This document shows positions 1 through 8,302 of a DNA stretch of 39,261 bases, in pieces. The stretch comes from Pseudomonadota bacterium (GTDB taxonomy: Bacteria; Pseudomonadota; Alphaproteobacteria; Rickettsiales; UBA1997): contig JAGWWH010000015.1 in NCBI GenBank assembly GCA_018970485.1, positions 1 through 39,261 of the forward strand, read 5' to 3'. The notes under the pieces were generated by a model. The model saw only the letters and a program-made list of their open reading frames with translations, had not been told where the DNA came from and ran no database searches. The translations under genes and the position numbers were made by a program. Position 1 is the stretch's first letter. Each line of letters begins with the position of its first letter.

Positions 1-18
1 ATCCAGCTCCACTCGCGA

Positions 19-58
19 AAAAATGGATTGCCACGTCGCTTCGCTCCTCGCAATGACG
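19..58 (-). repeat. Dispersed repeat, GTCATTGCGAGGAGC family
   Basis: The minus strand reads CGTCATTGCGAGGAGCGAAG and continues to GGCAATCCATTTTT. The same element, with a few substitutions, lies on the plus strand at 39194-39236 inside the haemagglutinin gene, so two copies fall in this window. It contains short self-complementary parts (GCGAGGAGCGAAGCGACG) and looks like a REP-type intergenic repeat. This copy is downstream of glpX and overlaps no gene I can support. Confidence 0.75.
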
Positions 59-84
59 GGATGAGTAATGTACTAAACTTAAAG

Positions 85-111
85 CGTCATCCCCGCGCAT
101 GCAGGGATCGA
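85..111 (+). repeat. Dispersed repeat, GTCATCCCCGCG..GGGATC family (degenerate copy)
   Basis: The stretch CGTCATCCCCGCGCATGCAG followed by GGATCGA matches the outer parts of the repeat seen at 22046-22074 and 22098-22126, with a divergent centre. It sits just past the glpX stop codon. Related copies occur at 19291-19319 and 32206-32234. Confidence 0.6.
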
Positions 112-123
112 GCAAAAGTTAAG

Positions 124-1065
124 TTATGCTAAATATTTTGAAGAAGTTCTGATAACTTTTTTCGCAGCTGAATCCATCAACAAAGAATTCACAAAAATCT
201 TGCCACTTTTGCATTTCTTCACGCCATCAAGCATGTAGCCATCAGTCACGCCAGCGCAGGCGAAAATCACATCGCCGCTGGCCATTTCTTCTGCGGTATA
301 TTTTTTGTTTAAATCTTTGATGCCCATTTCTTTGGCGCGCTCGATTTGTTTTTGATTATCGCCGAAGATCAGGCGACCCATCATTTGTCCGCCGATTACG
401 CGCAATCCCGCAGCAGCGAGGACGCCTTCTGGCGCGCCGCCAGTTCCCATGTAAGCATCGATGCGAGCGGTTTGGTTGGTGCAAGCGATTACGCCAGCAA
501 CATCACCGTCGCCGATCAAACGAATTCTCGCGCCAGCTTCACGAACTTTAGCGATTAACTCATTGTGACGTGAGCGTTCGAGGATCATCACGGTAAGATC
601 CGAAACCGCGCATTTCTTAGCTTGCGCGATGTTTTGTAGATTTTTTTGCGGTGAGTTATCGAGATCGATAATGCCTTCAGGCAAGCCAGCGCCAACGGCG
701 ATTTTATCCATGTAAACATCTGGCGCGTGCAAGAATCCGCCTTTTTTTGCAAAGGCGATAACTGCAAGAGAAGACTCGCCAGCATTGGCGCAAATCGTCG
801 TACCTTCCAAGGGATCAAGGGCGATATCAACTTCTAATCCACCCTTACCGACCTCTTCGCCGATGAATAACATCGGGGCCTCATCGCGCTCGCCTTCACC
901 GATCACGATCGTTCCTTTGATGTTCATCTGGTTTAAAGTTTCGCGCATCGATTTAACGGCGGCAGCATCTGCAGCCATGTTGTCGCCTTTGCCGATCCAG
1001 TCGTAACAAGCGATTGCGGCTTTTTCGGTGACTTCGATGATTTGCGAGGAGAGTTGGGATAGCAT
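124..1065 (-). CDS. glpX: Fructose-1,6-bisphosphatase, class II (GlpX)
   Basis: Hydrolyses fructose-1,6-bisphosphate to fructose-6-phosphate, the committed gluconeogenic step, in the cytoplasm using a divalent metal. The 313-residue protein has the class II signatures GEGERDEAP (residues 56-64) and DPLEGTT (84-90), which hold acidic metal ligands, and a later GTGGAPEG segment typical of GlpX. Length is normal for the family, and the ATG at 1063-1065 gives the expected N-terminus (MLSQLSSQIIEVTEKAA). It is the last gene of a minus-strand set with rpmG and argF, but a terminator lies between it and rpmG, so it probably has its own promoter in the gap at 1066-1142. Confidence 0.95.
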   Translation of the reverse strand: MLSQLSSQIIEVTEKAAIACYDWIGKGDNMAADAAAVKSMRETLNQMNIKGTIVIGEGERDEAPMLFIGEEVGKGGLEVDIALDPLEGTTICANAGESSLAVIAFAKKGGFLHAPDVYMDKIAVGAGLPEGIIDLDNSPQKNLQNIAQAKKCAVSDLTVMILERSRHNELIAKVREAGARIRLIGDGDVAGVIACTNQTARIDAYMGTGGAPEGVLAAAGLRVIGGQMMGRLIFGDNQKQIERAKEMGIKDLNKKYTAEEMASGDVIFACAGVTDGYMLDGVKKCKSGKIFVNSLLMDSAAKKVIRTSSKYLA

Positions 1066-1142
1066 GAGTTTTGAGATTGTTGGGCTAAAATCAGCCGTTA
1101 CGCCTGGCGGCGCGCCACCCTCTTTTGCAAAGAGGATTAGGC

Positions 1143-1183
1143 AAAAAAAAAGCGCCCGCCCATTTTTTTTGGGGGGCGCTTTT
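1143..1183 (-). terminator. Rho-independent terminator downstream of rpmG
   Basis: On the minus strand an AAAAGCGCCC arm and a GGGCGCTTTT arm flank an A-rich loop, and the second arm runs into an uninterrupted T run. This is a textbook intrinsic terminator placed 13 nt after the rpmG stop codon. It separates rpmG from glpX. Confidence 0.8.
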
Positions 1184-1195
1184 GATTTTGAGCTT

Positions 1196-1390
1196 TTAGC
1201 TCGAGAGCTTCTGCTCTTTGAATTCTACGTGTTTGCGCACGATTGGGTCATATTTTGAGAAGAGCATTTTTTCCTGTTTTTGTTTAGGATTGCGTCTCGC
1301 CAAGTAGAAAAATCCAGTGCCAGCAGTGCTTACTAGTTTGAATAAAATCGAGTTTCTTTTCGATTTTGATGCTTTTGGTTTTCCAGCCAT
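1196..1390 (-). CDS. rpmG: 50S ribosomal protein L33
   Basis: Small structural protein of the large ribosomal subunit. The core KLVSTAGTGFFYLARRNPK and the C-terminal YDPIVRKHVEFKE are diagnostic. At 64 residues it is slightly longer than the usual 50-56, because of a basic N-terminal stretch (MAGKPKASKSKRNS). It lacks the zinc-binding cysteine pairs of some L33 paralogues, so it is the zinc-free form. It is followed by a strong terminator and lies 81 nt downstream of argF on the same strand. Confidence 0.95.
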   Translation of the reverse strand: MAGKPKASKSKRNSILFKLVSTAGTGFFYLARRNPKQKQEKMLFSKYDPIVRKHVEFKEQKLSS

Positions 1391-1471
1391 AAAAGTGAAA
1401 TTTGATATTGGGGCCGTAAGACACGCGGTCTCGGCAAAGGGCGGCGCAACTTATTTAGGAAGATTCAAGTT

Positions 1472-2383
1472 TCAACGTAAAACTGTTGCCAAAATGGCTT
1501 TCTGTGCGTGAAGACGATTCTCAGCTTCGTCAAAAATCACTGATTGTTTTGAGTCGATAACTTCGGCGCTCACTTCAAAGCCGCGATAAGCTGGAAGGCA
1601 GTGAGTAAAAATCGCAGTTTTTTTCGCCAGTTTCATCAGGTCTTTATTTACTTGATAAGGAGCGAGTTCTTTTAATTTTTTTTCCTGAAGTTTTTTATCT
1701 TTTGCGGCGGCGTCTCCCATTGAAAACCAAGTGTCGGTAATCAAGACATCAGCATTTTTTGCCGCCTCTTTTGCATCTTTACACACAATGATTTTTGCAC
1801 CTTTTTTCTGCGCTTTTTTGATCTCCAAATCACAGAAATCATATTCTTTTGGAGTGGCGATAGCTAGCTCAAAATCAAAGGGCAAAGCCCCGTGGATGTA
1901 AGAGTTGAGAACGTTGTTAGCGTCGCCAAACCAAGCTAATTTTTTGCCAGAAATTTTTCCTAGATGTTCCTCGATCGTCAAAATACTCGCTAAGATTTGG
2001 CAAGGATGAGAAAAATCGGAAAGGGCGTTGATGACAGGAATGGAGCTATTTTGCGCGAGATCGACAATAGTTTGGTGAGAGTTTGAGCGGATCATTATTC
2101 CATCAACAAAACGCGACAGAACCTGCGCGGTATCAGAAATCGTTTCGCCTTTGCCGAGTTGAGTATCGTGGCTATTCATCACGATCGCATGGCCGCCGAG
2201 CTGGTTAATTCCTACTTCGAACGACACGCGAGTGCGAGTAGAATTTTTCTCAAAAATCATCGCCAAGTGCTTTCCAGCCAATATTTTACTGATCGGATCT
2301 TTTTTTAGTTTTTTGGCTAATGTCAAAATCTGACGTAATTCTTTTGCAGAAAAAGCGTCGAGATCGATGAAATGCTTGACCAT
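1472..2383 (-). CDS. argF: Ornithine carbamoyltransferase
   Basis: Transfers the carbamoyl group of carbamoyl phosphate to ornithine to give citrulline in arginine biosynthesis; cytoplasmic, normally a trimer. The carbamoyl-phosphate motif STRTR is at residues 48-52, HPCQ at 126-129, and the catalytic-Cys motif HCLPA at about 261-265. A DTWFSMG segment matches the ornithine-binding DxxxSMG signature. I chose the ATG at 2381-2383 (MVKHFIDLDAF), giving 303 residues. The reading frame opens further upstream to 2437, but the extra 18 residues do not look like OTC and would run into the murG leader. It is divergent from murG. No other arg gene is in the window. Confidence 0.93.
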   Translation of the reverse strand: MVKHFIDLDAFSAKELRQILTLAKKLKKDPISKILAGKHLAMIFEKNSTRTRVSFEVGINQLGGHAIVMNSHDTQLGKGETISDTAQVLSRFVDGIMIRSNSHQTIVDLAQNSSIPVINALSDFSHPCQILASILTIEEHLGKISGKKLAWFGDANNVLNSYIHGALPFDFELAIATPKEYDFCDLEIKKAQKKGAKIIVCKDAKEAAKNADVLITDTWFSMGDAAAKDKKLQEKKLKELAPYQVNKDLMKLAKKTAIFTHCLPAYRGFEVSAEVIDSKQSVIFDEAENRLHAQKAILATVLR

Positions 2384-2465
2384 TTTTAGAAGTTGTAAAT
2401 TTCGGGAAAGCGCGGGAACGTAGGTGCGAGCACACACTTGTCAAGTTTTCGAAAACACAAATTTA
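2384..2465. promoter_or_regulatory. Divergent intergenic region argF / murG
   Basis: These 82 nt must hold the promoters of both the argF (minus) and murG (plus) units. Two small palindromes stand out, ACTTGTCAAGT and GTTTTCGAAAAC, shortly before murG. I see no convincing -35/-10 pair and no clear Shine-Dalgarno sequence ahead of murG. Confidence 0.35.
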
Positions 2466-3626
2466 ATGTCAGAAAAATTTTTTATTGTCAGCGGTGGAAC
2501 TGGTGGACACATCATTCCTGCGCGTTGTTTAGCCGCAAATTTGTCTTCCAAAGGGCATCAGGTTTTTTTCTTTGGTGATGAAAAAGTCACGAGTTATTGC
2601 CAAGCAGAAGATGGCTTTAAGACCACAGTTATCGGGGCTTCGCAGCTAAAAAAATCTTTTCCAAGTTTGGCTCTAGCGGCACTAAAAATTTCAGTTGGAA
2701 TTGTGCAATCACTTTATTTTTTGCTTAAATTTAAGCCAAAATATGTTGTTGCTTTTGGAGGTTACGCAACCTTTCCAATGTTGGTTGCGTCGCGTATCAC
2801 AAAAACTAAAATTCTTCTTCACGAACAAAATTCTCATCTTGGAAAAGTTAACAGAGTTTTTGCAAAATTTGCTAAAAAAATCGCCTTATCTTTTCCAGCA
2901 ACTTCTGGAATTGAGATCGGAGATTTGGTAAAAACATCTTTTACTGGAAACCCAGTGCGACCAGAAATAGCGGCGCTTCATGAAATATCTTACCAAATTC
3001 CTTCAAACGAAGAAATATTGTTTATGCCAGATAATCGAATGGGTTATGACGTGCTATTGGCATCTGATTTTATTCAAGAAGAAAAAAAGCTGAATTTCTT
3101 CAAAATCCTTGTTCTTGGCGGTTCGGGAGGAGCAAAAATTTTTAGCGAAATTCTGCCGAAATCTTTTTTTAATTTAAGCGATAGTACAAAAGAGAGAATT
3201 CAGGTAATTCAGCAATGCAGGGCGGAGTTGGTCAAAGAGACTTTTGAGCAGTATAAATCTTACAACATCAACATCGTTGTTGACTCATTTTTCAAGGATA
3301 TACCCGAGCTATTGCGCGAGGTTCATCTAGTGATTGCAAGAGCCGGATCATCTTCAATCTCAGAATTTTGTGCAGCAAAAAAGCCGATGATTTTAATTCC
3401 TTTCGCCGCCGCTGCTGACGATCATCAAATAAAAAACGCGCGATATCTCGAAGAAAATGGAGCGGCGATTGTGCTGAAGGAAGATGATTTTTCTATTAAC
3501 TCGGTAAATGAAATATTGAAAAATTTACTCGAAGACGAGTCGCGGCTGAAAGCCTTATCTAAAAGTGCCGGAAACCTTGCCATTCTTGATGCAACAGAGA
3601 ATTTAGCGAGGTTGTTAAATGACTGA
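2466..3626 (+). CDS. murG: MurG, lipid II-forming GlcNAc transferase
   Basis: Adds GlcNAc from UDP-GlcNAc to lipid I to make lipid II, the last cytoplasmic-face step of peptidoglycan precursor synthesis. The N-terminal glycine loop SGGTGGHIIPA (residues 9-19), FGGYATFP, HEQN, TGNPVRPEI and the second-domain glycine loop LGGSGGA identify the family. The start is the ATG at 2466 (MSEKFFIVSGG); an in-frame ATG at 2424 would add an unrelated leader. The 387 residues exceed the usual size of about 355. Most of the excess is a linker between TGNPVRPEI and FKILVLGGSGGA, containing EEILFMPDNRMGYD. Its stop overlaps the start of the next gene by 8 nt, so it heads a translationally coupled envelope operon. 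Confidence 0.95.
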   Translation: MSEKFFIVSGGTGGHIIPARCLAANLSSKGHQVFFFGDEKVTSYCQAEDGFKTTVIGASQLKKSFPSLALAALKISVGIVQSLYFLLKFKPKYVVAFGGYATFPMLVASRITKTKILLHEQNSHLGKVNRVFAKFAKKIALSFPATSGIEIGDLVKTSFTGNPVRPEIAALHEISYQIPSNEEILFMPDNRMGYDVLLASDFIQEEKKLNFFKILVLGGSGGAKIFSEILPKSFFNLSDSTKERIQVIQQCRAELVKETFEQYKSYNINIVVDSFFKDIPELLREVHLVIARAGSSSISEFCAAKKPMILIPFAAAADDHQIKNARYLEENGAAIVLKEDDFSINSVNEILKNLLEDESRLKALSKSAGNLAILDATENLARLLND

Positions 3627-4083
3627 AAATAACCCAATTTCACTTGGCGAAATTTTAAGAATTAAACGCGAAGAATCGAAGATAGAAATTTCTGAAATCA
3701 GCTCGCATCTACGCGTTAAACAAAGCGACATTAAAGCGATTGAGGAGAACAGAATTGGAAGCATTACTAATCACATTTACGCCCCAGGCTTGATTCGTTC
3801 CTACGCTAAATTTTTAAGAATTGATGAGAAATTTATTGAGGAGCAGTTGGGTTTTTTAAAGTTTAAATCAAACATCGAAAATAAAGCTCACACCTTGCTA
3901 AACCTTGATGAAGAGGATAATTTACATCCGAGTAAAAATATTTCTTTCCACGCCTTAACTCTCGCCATCATAATTTTTTTGCTGCTTTTTCCGATTTACA
4001 ACAGATTGGCAAATAAGAGCGATTTGATCACTAATTCAGATTTGATTTCGCAACTAAACAACGTCTTTTCAGATGGAAGATAA
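3619..4083 (+). CDS. RodZ-like membrane protein with N-terminal helix-turn-helix
   Basis: The 154-residue protein has an N-terminal HTH_25/RodZ-type domain (about residues 8-75: LGEILRIKREE, ISEISSHLRVK, IYAPGLIRSYAKFL). An acidic linker follows, then one membrane helix near residues 112-132 (FHALTLAIIIFLLLFPIY) and a short C-terminal tail. RodZ couples the MreB cytoskeleton to cell-wall synthesis; here the periplasmic domain is nearly absent, so this is a short form. Overlaps with murG upstream (8 nt) and the AsmA-like gene downstream (11 nt) indicate coupled translation and an envelope role. A membrane-bound transcription factor is possible but less likely in this context. Confidence 0.8.
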   Translation: MTENNPISLGEILRIKREESKIEISEISSHLRVKQSDIKAIEENRIGSITNHIYAPGLIRSYAKFLRIDEKFIEEQLGFLKFKSNIENKAHTLLNLDEEDNLHPSKNISFHALTLAIIIFLLLFPIYNRLANKSDLITNSDLISQLNNVFSDGR

Positions 4084-7024
4084 TGAGACGGAAAATACAG
4101 AAATAGAGGAGCTAGAGCACGATTCCGAAACGAAGAATAAAAATTCTAAAGCGAATCTTTTGGACAGGATTATTTTGATATCTCTGTGGTTAGTTTTGTT
4201 GGCTTTTATTGCGCCATATTTTCTCAATAATTCGGCGTTAAAATTTCAATTAACCCAAAAAATTACCCAGTCTCTGGGAACGAAACTTTCGATTCGCGGA
4301 AAGGTTAAGGTGAAGATATTGCCACATTTTGCCATTATTGCTAAAGATGTTTTGGTGGAAGATTACAAACCAAAAGACTCAGAAAAAACTTACGATCTTT
4401 ACGCCGAATCTGTCGAATTTCGATTACCAATTTTTAACTCTTCTAAAGATTCTTCGATCAAGAAATTAATCTTTAAAGACGCGATATTGGCAAGTTATCA
4501 AGGTGATAAAAAACTAATGCAGCGCGACGATAATTTGACAAAAATAATCGCCAATCTTGCCAAAAATTCTGCGGCTGAAAAAGAGAGTCTGAAGTCAGGA
4601 ATTAGCGCGAAATTATTTTCGATTTCAGATATTTCCGCCTTTTCTAGTGCGAACTTGCCGCAGATTGTGATCGAGGATAGTGAGATGATTTTTTATGATA
4701 AGTTGGCTCGCAAAAGAGAGATAAAATCCATTAATGCTGAGGCTAAAATTTCTCCGCAAAATATTGATTCAGAAGGCAGTTTTGTTAGTCAGAACATTCT
4801 GAGCGATTTTAAATTGTCGGCAGTTTTTAACTCAAAATCAGGTAAAAAAGATTCTGAATTTCACATCATATCTCCAGCGCTTGAATTGCATATTGAGGGA
4901 AATTTTCTCTCCAAAAATCAGGGTTTTTTAAGAAGTGATTTTGTCGGAAATATTGATGCAGAAATTATGGAGCTAAAATCTTTTTATCAGAGCTACATCA
5001 ACAATGATGGAGTGATTGCGACAAAATTAAAATACAACGCCAAGCCAATAAAAATAAGCGCCGAGATCAATAGTGCGGAGCAACAAATCTCGATAAGTAA
5101 TCTGAAAATTTCTTCTGATTTAGTGGATGGAAATGGAAAGATTGATTTGAGTTTGGTTGATGACGCCAATTCTGCAGATATCTTGTTGGAGCTAGACATG
5201 CTTGATCTCGACAATATTTGGTCAAACGAAGTGGTTGCAGCTAATAACAATTCAGCACTTAAAGAGGTGAAAAAAAATCTCGAAGATGTGCAGCAAGAAA
5301 ATGCAGAACAAAATTCTTCAGACGAGTCGCAAAGCAAAGACTCTAAAATCAACATCGAGATGAGTAGGAAGATAAAAAATCTCGATCTTGCTGCTGAGAT
5401 TAAAGTCAAAAAAATCAAATATCTTGCCGCTGAAGTTCGTGATACGGATTTATATTTTACTACCTCGAGACAAGGCGATATCACTATCATGCCAGCAATT
5501 TTTAATATTCCTGGTGCCGGCGTTCTTCGACTTAGTGGAGTGCTGGATAATAGCACAGTGACATCGAAATTTATCGGCGAATTTGATGTAAAAGGAAGCA
5601 GCCTAAAAGAAGTTTTTCGTTGGTTAAAAATTGAATCACAAAATCTCAAATTAGATGCACTGGGTCAATATTCGGCTCATTCTAATATTCTGCTTTTGCC
5701 AAATAGCACTTCACTGAACGGTCTGTATTTAAACCTAGAGGGCAGCGAATTTTCGGGTGAAATGAAGTTTGATAATGATGGTAAATCGATCAACTCATCA
5801 GGACGTCTTCATGTGAATAGTTTTAACATCGATGACCATTTTTTAATCTCTGGACAAAACACTTATTTCTCACCAGGACTTCTGATAAAAAAATTATTTT
5901 GGCTTAATGATGTGAGCTCGAGCAATTCTTTTGATCTTAGTTTTGATAAGCTGATTTATAAAAAAGAAGAATTTGGTGAGCAGTCTTTTAAATTAAAGCT
6001 CGGAAGGGGTTACTTCGAAATCTCTGATCTAAAATTACAATCACCGAAAACTGATTTGCGGGCGGATTTTGCTGTTGATATCAGCGATCAAAATTTGCGC
6101 TTCAGACTGAAGATGGATGCAGAAAAATTTCATTACGAAACACCTGAATCTGAAAAAAATAATGAAAACAAAATCAACGCATTTGATCAATTTTTTGCGA
6201 TGCCTTCGCTCGAGGGATTTAATGGTGAAATTGATCTAAATATTGCTGAGGCTCAGATCGATAATGTAGAAATTAACAACGCAAAATTATTTGGTCGTAT
6301 CAAGGACGGTAACATCGAAAATGCTAATTTTTCCGGAGGTTTTTATGGTGGAAAATTTTCTTACCAAGGTGTGCTCGGTCTAAAAGTTACCAAGATTATT
6401 AACGGTAATTTGTCGTTCATTAACGCAGATATTAAGCCATTTTTATCAGATTTATTTGACATCAATAATGTTTCTGGAGTCGGTAATTTTGCTGCCAACA
6501 TCACCGCAATCGCTAGCAACAAAAACGAATTTTCTAAGCAGTTAAAGAGTGAAATAAAATTTAGTGTGAACTTACCAAGTGTTGAGGGCTATGGCTTGAG
6601 CGACTTAATCAAAAAAATGTTCGCTCGAGAAAATTACAAACAAGAATTATCCAATCCTGAAAAAATTCTCTTTAACCAAGAAGCAAAAACTATTTTTAAG
6701 CAAGCAACGGGAGCCGTTCAGATCAATAATGGAAAGGAAGGAAAGGTTCGTATTAGCGTAGCTGGCCCCGCTGTTAATGCGATTCTCTCCGGAAATTTCG
6801 GTGCTGAAGACAAGTCTGTAGATTTTTTATTTAACGCGATCTTTTTGACCGGAAGTAAGGAGAAGCAAATTCCAATCAACATTGCCAGTAATCTAAAGGG
6901 CAAAACTGCAGACATTAAACAAAGCACCAATATCGATCAGGCTAGGAAATATCTAGGTCTGGAGCCATTGATAAAAGCTCAACAAAGCTCAACAGAAAAA
7001 TCTACCTTAATAACAGCTCCATAA
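4073..7024 (+). CDS. AsmA family outer-membrane/lipid homeostasis protein
   Basis: A 983-residue inner-membrane-anchored protein: an acidic cytoplasmic N-terminus (residues 1-25), one transmembrane helix (about 32-52), then a long beta-rich periplasmic region. The post-TM segment (ALKFQLTQKITQSLGTKLSI) and the repeated short strands are typical of the AsmA/TamB-like superfamily, whose members form bridge-like lipid-transfer proteins or affect outer-membrane assembly. A low-complexity acidic stretch occurs around residues 400-425 (NAEQNSSDESQSKDSK). It overlaps the RodZ-like gene by 11 nt, and panB starts 1 nt after its stop. The family is clear; the exact substrate is not. Confidence 0.85.
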   Translation: MEDNETENTEIEELEHDSETKNKNSKANLLDRIILISLWLVLLAFIAPYFLNNSALKFQLTQKITQSLGTKLSIRGKVKVKILPHFAIIAKDVLVEDYKPKDSEKTYDLYAESVEFRLPIFNSSKDSSIKKLIFKDAILASYQGDKKLMQRDDNLTKIIANLAKNSAAEKESLKSGISAKLFSISDISAFSSANLPQIVIEDSEMIFYDKLARKREIKSINAEAKISPQNIDSEGSFVSQNILSDFKLSAVFNSKSGKKDSEFHIISPALELHIEGNFLSKNQGFLRSDFVGNIDAEIMELKSFYQSYINNDGVIATKLKYNAKPIKISAEINSAEQQISISNLKISSDLVDGNGKIDLSLVDDANSADILLELDMLDLDNIWSNEVVAANNNSALKEVKKNLEDVQQENAEQNSSDESQSKDSKINIEMSRKIKNLDLAAEIKVKKIKYLAAEVRDTDLYFTTSRQGDITIMPAIFNIPGAGVLRLSGVLDNSTVTSKFIGEFDVKGSSLKEVFRWLKIESQNLKLDALGQYSAHSNILLLPNSTSLNGLYLNLEGSEFSGEMKFDNDGKSINSSGRLHVNSFNIDDHFLISGQNTYFSPGLLIKKLFWLNDVSSSNSFDLSFDKLIYKKEEFGEQSFKLKLGRGYFEISDLKLQSPKTDLRADFAVDISDQNLRFRLKMDAEKFHYETPESEKNNENKINAFDQFFAMPSLEGFNGEIDLNIAEAQIDNVEINNAKLFGRIKDGNIENANFSGGFYGGKFSYQGVLGLKVTKIINGNLSFINADIKPFLSDLFDINNVSGVGNFAANITAIASNKNEFSKQLKSEIKFSVNLPSVEGYGLSDLIKKMFARENYKQELSNPEKILFNQEAKTIFKQATGAVQINNGKEGKVRISVAGPAVNAILSGNFGAEDKSVDFLFNAIFLTGSKEKQIPINIASNLKGKTADIKQSTNIDQARKYLGLEPLIKAQQSSTEKSTLITAP

Positions 7025-7025
7025 A

Positions 7026-7817
7026 ATGACCAAAATTTCAGCGCAAAAAATTTTAGAAAAAAAAGGTGGTGAAAAAATTCTTTGCCTTACCGCATACACT
7101 TTTCCGATGGCGAAAATTTTGGATGAACATTGCGAAATGCTTTTGGTTGGAGATACGCTGGGAATGACGATTTACGGGCTTCCAAACACCATTGAAGTGA
7201 GTTTGGAAATGATGATTAATCACGGAAAAGCAGTGGCGAAAGCAGCGAAAAAATCTTTAGTTATTGTCGATCTTCCTTTTGGAACTTACGAAAAATCTTG
7301 CGCACAAGCTTTGCAATCAGCGCAAAAAGTAATTTCTGAAACAGGTTGCGACGCCATTAAAATCGAGACCTCACGCGATTTAGTCGCAACGATAAAATTT
7401 CTTGTCGAGAATAAAATTAACGTAGTTGGACATGTTGGATTACTGCCGCAACAGGTGGAGGAAATGAGCGGTTATCGCTATCAAGGTCGTGATGAAGATT
7501 CGGCAAAAGAAATTTTAGAAACGTCAAAATTAATTGCCGAAGCTGGCGCTTTTGCTTTGGTGATCGAGGCAGTTCCGGCAGCTCTTGCGACAAAAATTAC
7601 TCAATCGATTTCAATTCCAACTATCGGCATCGGAGCTTCTGCTGAGTGCGACGGACAGGTTTTGGTAACTGATGATTTGCTTGGTCTCAACCAAGAATTT
7701 AAGCCGCGCTTCGTTACTCGTTATGAAGATTTAGCGGAGAAGATCTCGGTGGCGGTTAAAAAATTTTCTGCAGATGTGAAGTCGAAAAAATTTCCTGCGA
7801 AAGAAAATCTAATCTAG
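7026..7817 (+). CDS. panB: 3-methyl-2-oxobutanoate hydroxymethyltransferase (PanB)
   Basis: Transfers a hydroxymethyl group from 5,10-methylene-THF to 2-oxoisovalerate, giving ketopantoate, the first committed step to pantothenate and CoA. The 263-residue length is normal. VGDTLGM (residues 41-47) and VDLPFG (81-86) supply the metal-binding aspartates, GHVGLLPQ (135-142) is diagnostic, and Glu181 in VIEAVP matches the catalytic glutamate. It begins 1 nt after the AsmA-like stop, so it is co-transcribed with an envelope operon although the functions are unrelated. Its 3' end overlaps the convergent ctaG gene by 4 nt. No panC or panD is in the window. Confidence 0.95.
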   Translation: MTKISAQKILEKKGGEKILCLTAYTFPMAKILDEHCEMLLVGDTLGMTIYGLPNTIEVSLEMMINHGKAVAKAAKKSLVIVDLPFGTYEKSCAQALQSAQKVISETGCDAIKIETSRDLVATIKFLVENKINVVGHVGLLPQQVEEMSGYRYQGRDEDSAKEILETSKLIAEAGAFALVIEAVPAALATKITQSISIPTIGIGASAECDGQVLVTDDLLGLNQEFKPRFVTRYEDLAEKISVAVKKFSADVKSKKFPAKENLI

Positions 7818-8302
7818 ATTTTCACTCGGATTTTTATGTTACGATTATTCAGAAATTGCTCTTCTTCTTCGATTTTTTTATCGATCAAAAATTCCATTCT
7901 CATCTCAATTTCTTCTGACGGTTTCAACTTGTAGCTACGAAAACAAATGCACTCGTAGCGAGTAAGATATTTTGTAGCATATTCTGGTTCGACAATCAGC
8001 TGAGGACGAAACTTGATAGTTTTTTTTGAAAGATTTTTTGCGCGATAAGTAACTAAATTTTTCTTATTTGTGAAGCTGTCGATCGAAGGTTGCGAAACAA
8101 AAAACTCCAGATTCTGGTTATAATTCGTTATCTCAAAAGAGACTTTAACATCCTCCCCCATCTCTTTTGGTATGTAGTAAGAAATAAAGAATGGACGACA
8201 ACTTTGAGTGATTTGACAGAACCAGTTGAAGGGTTGAATCGCAAAAAATCCGATCACGAAAATTCCTAGTAAACGAAGAGCAAGTCGCAGTTTTGGATTC
8301 AT
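7814..8302 (-). CDS. ctaG: CtaG/Cox11-like cytochrome c oxidase assembly protein
   Basis: Cox11/CtaG delivers copper to the CuB site of cytochrome c oxidase subunit I from the periplasmic face. The 162-residue protein has one N-terminal membrane helix (about residues 8-24), the FNWFCQITQ motif (25-33) corresponding to the family YDLFCxxTG, and the copper-binding CxCF motif as CICF (118-121), followed by [16 protein letters not shown], which matches the Cox11 C-terminal region. It is shorter and more divergent than usual. It is not next to cox genes here; it overlaps the upstream decarboxylase by 4 nt (ATGA) and panB tail-to-tail by 4 nt. The weak overall match is the main uncertainty. Confidence 0.8.
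   Translation of the reverse strand: MNPKLRLALRLLGIFVIGFFAIQPFNWFCQITQSCRPFFISYYIPKEMGEDVKVSFEITNYNQNLEFFVSQPSIDSFTNKKNLVTYRAKNLSKKTIKFRPQLIVEPEYATKYLTRYECICFRSYKLKPSEEIEMRMEFLIDKKIEEEEQFLNNRNIKIRVKI

Noticed and set aside
2384-2437. Longer ArgF N-terminus starting at 2437
   Set aside because: The extra residues (MCARTYVPALSRN...) do not resemble ornithine carbamoyltransferase, and the ATG at 2381-2383 gives the expected start.
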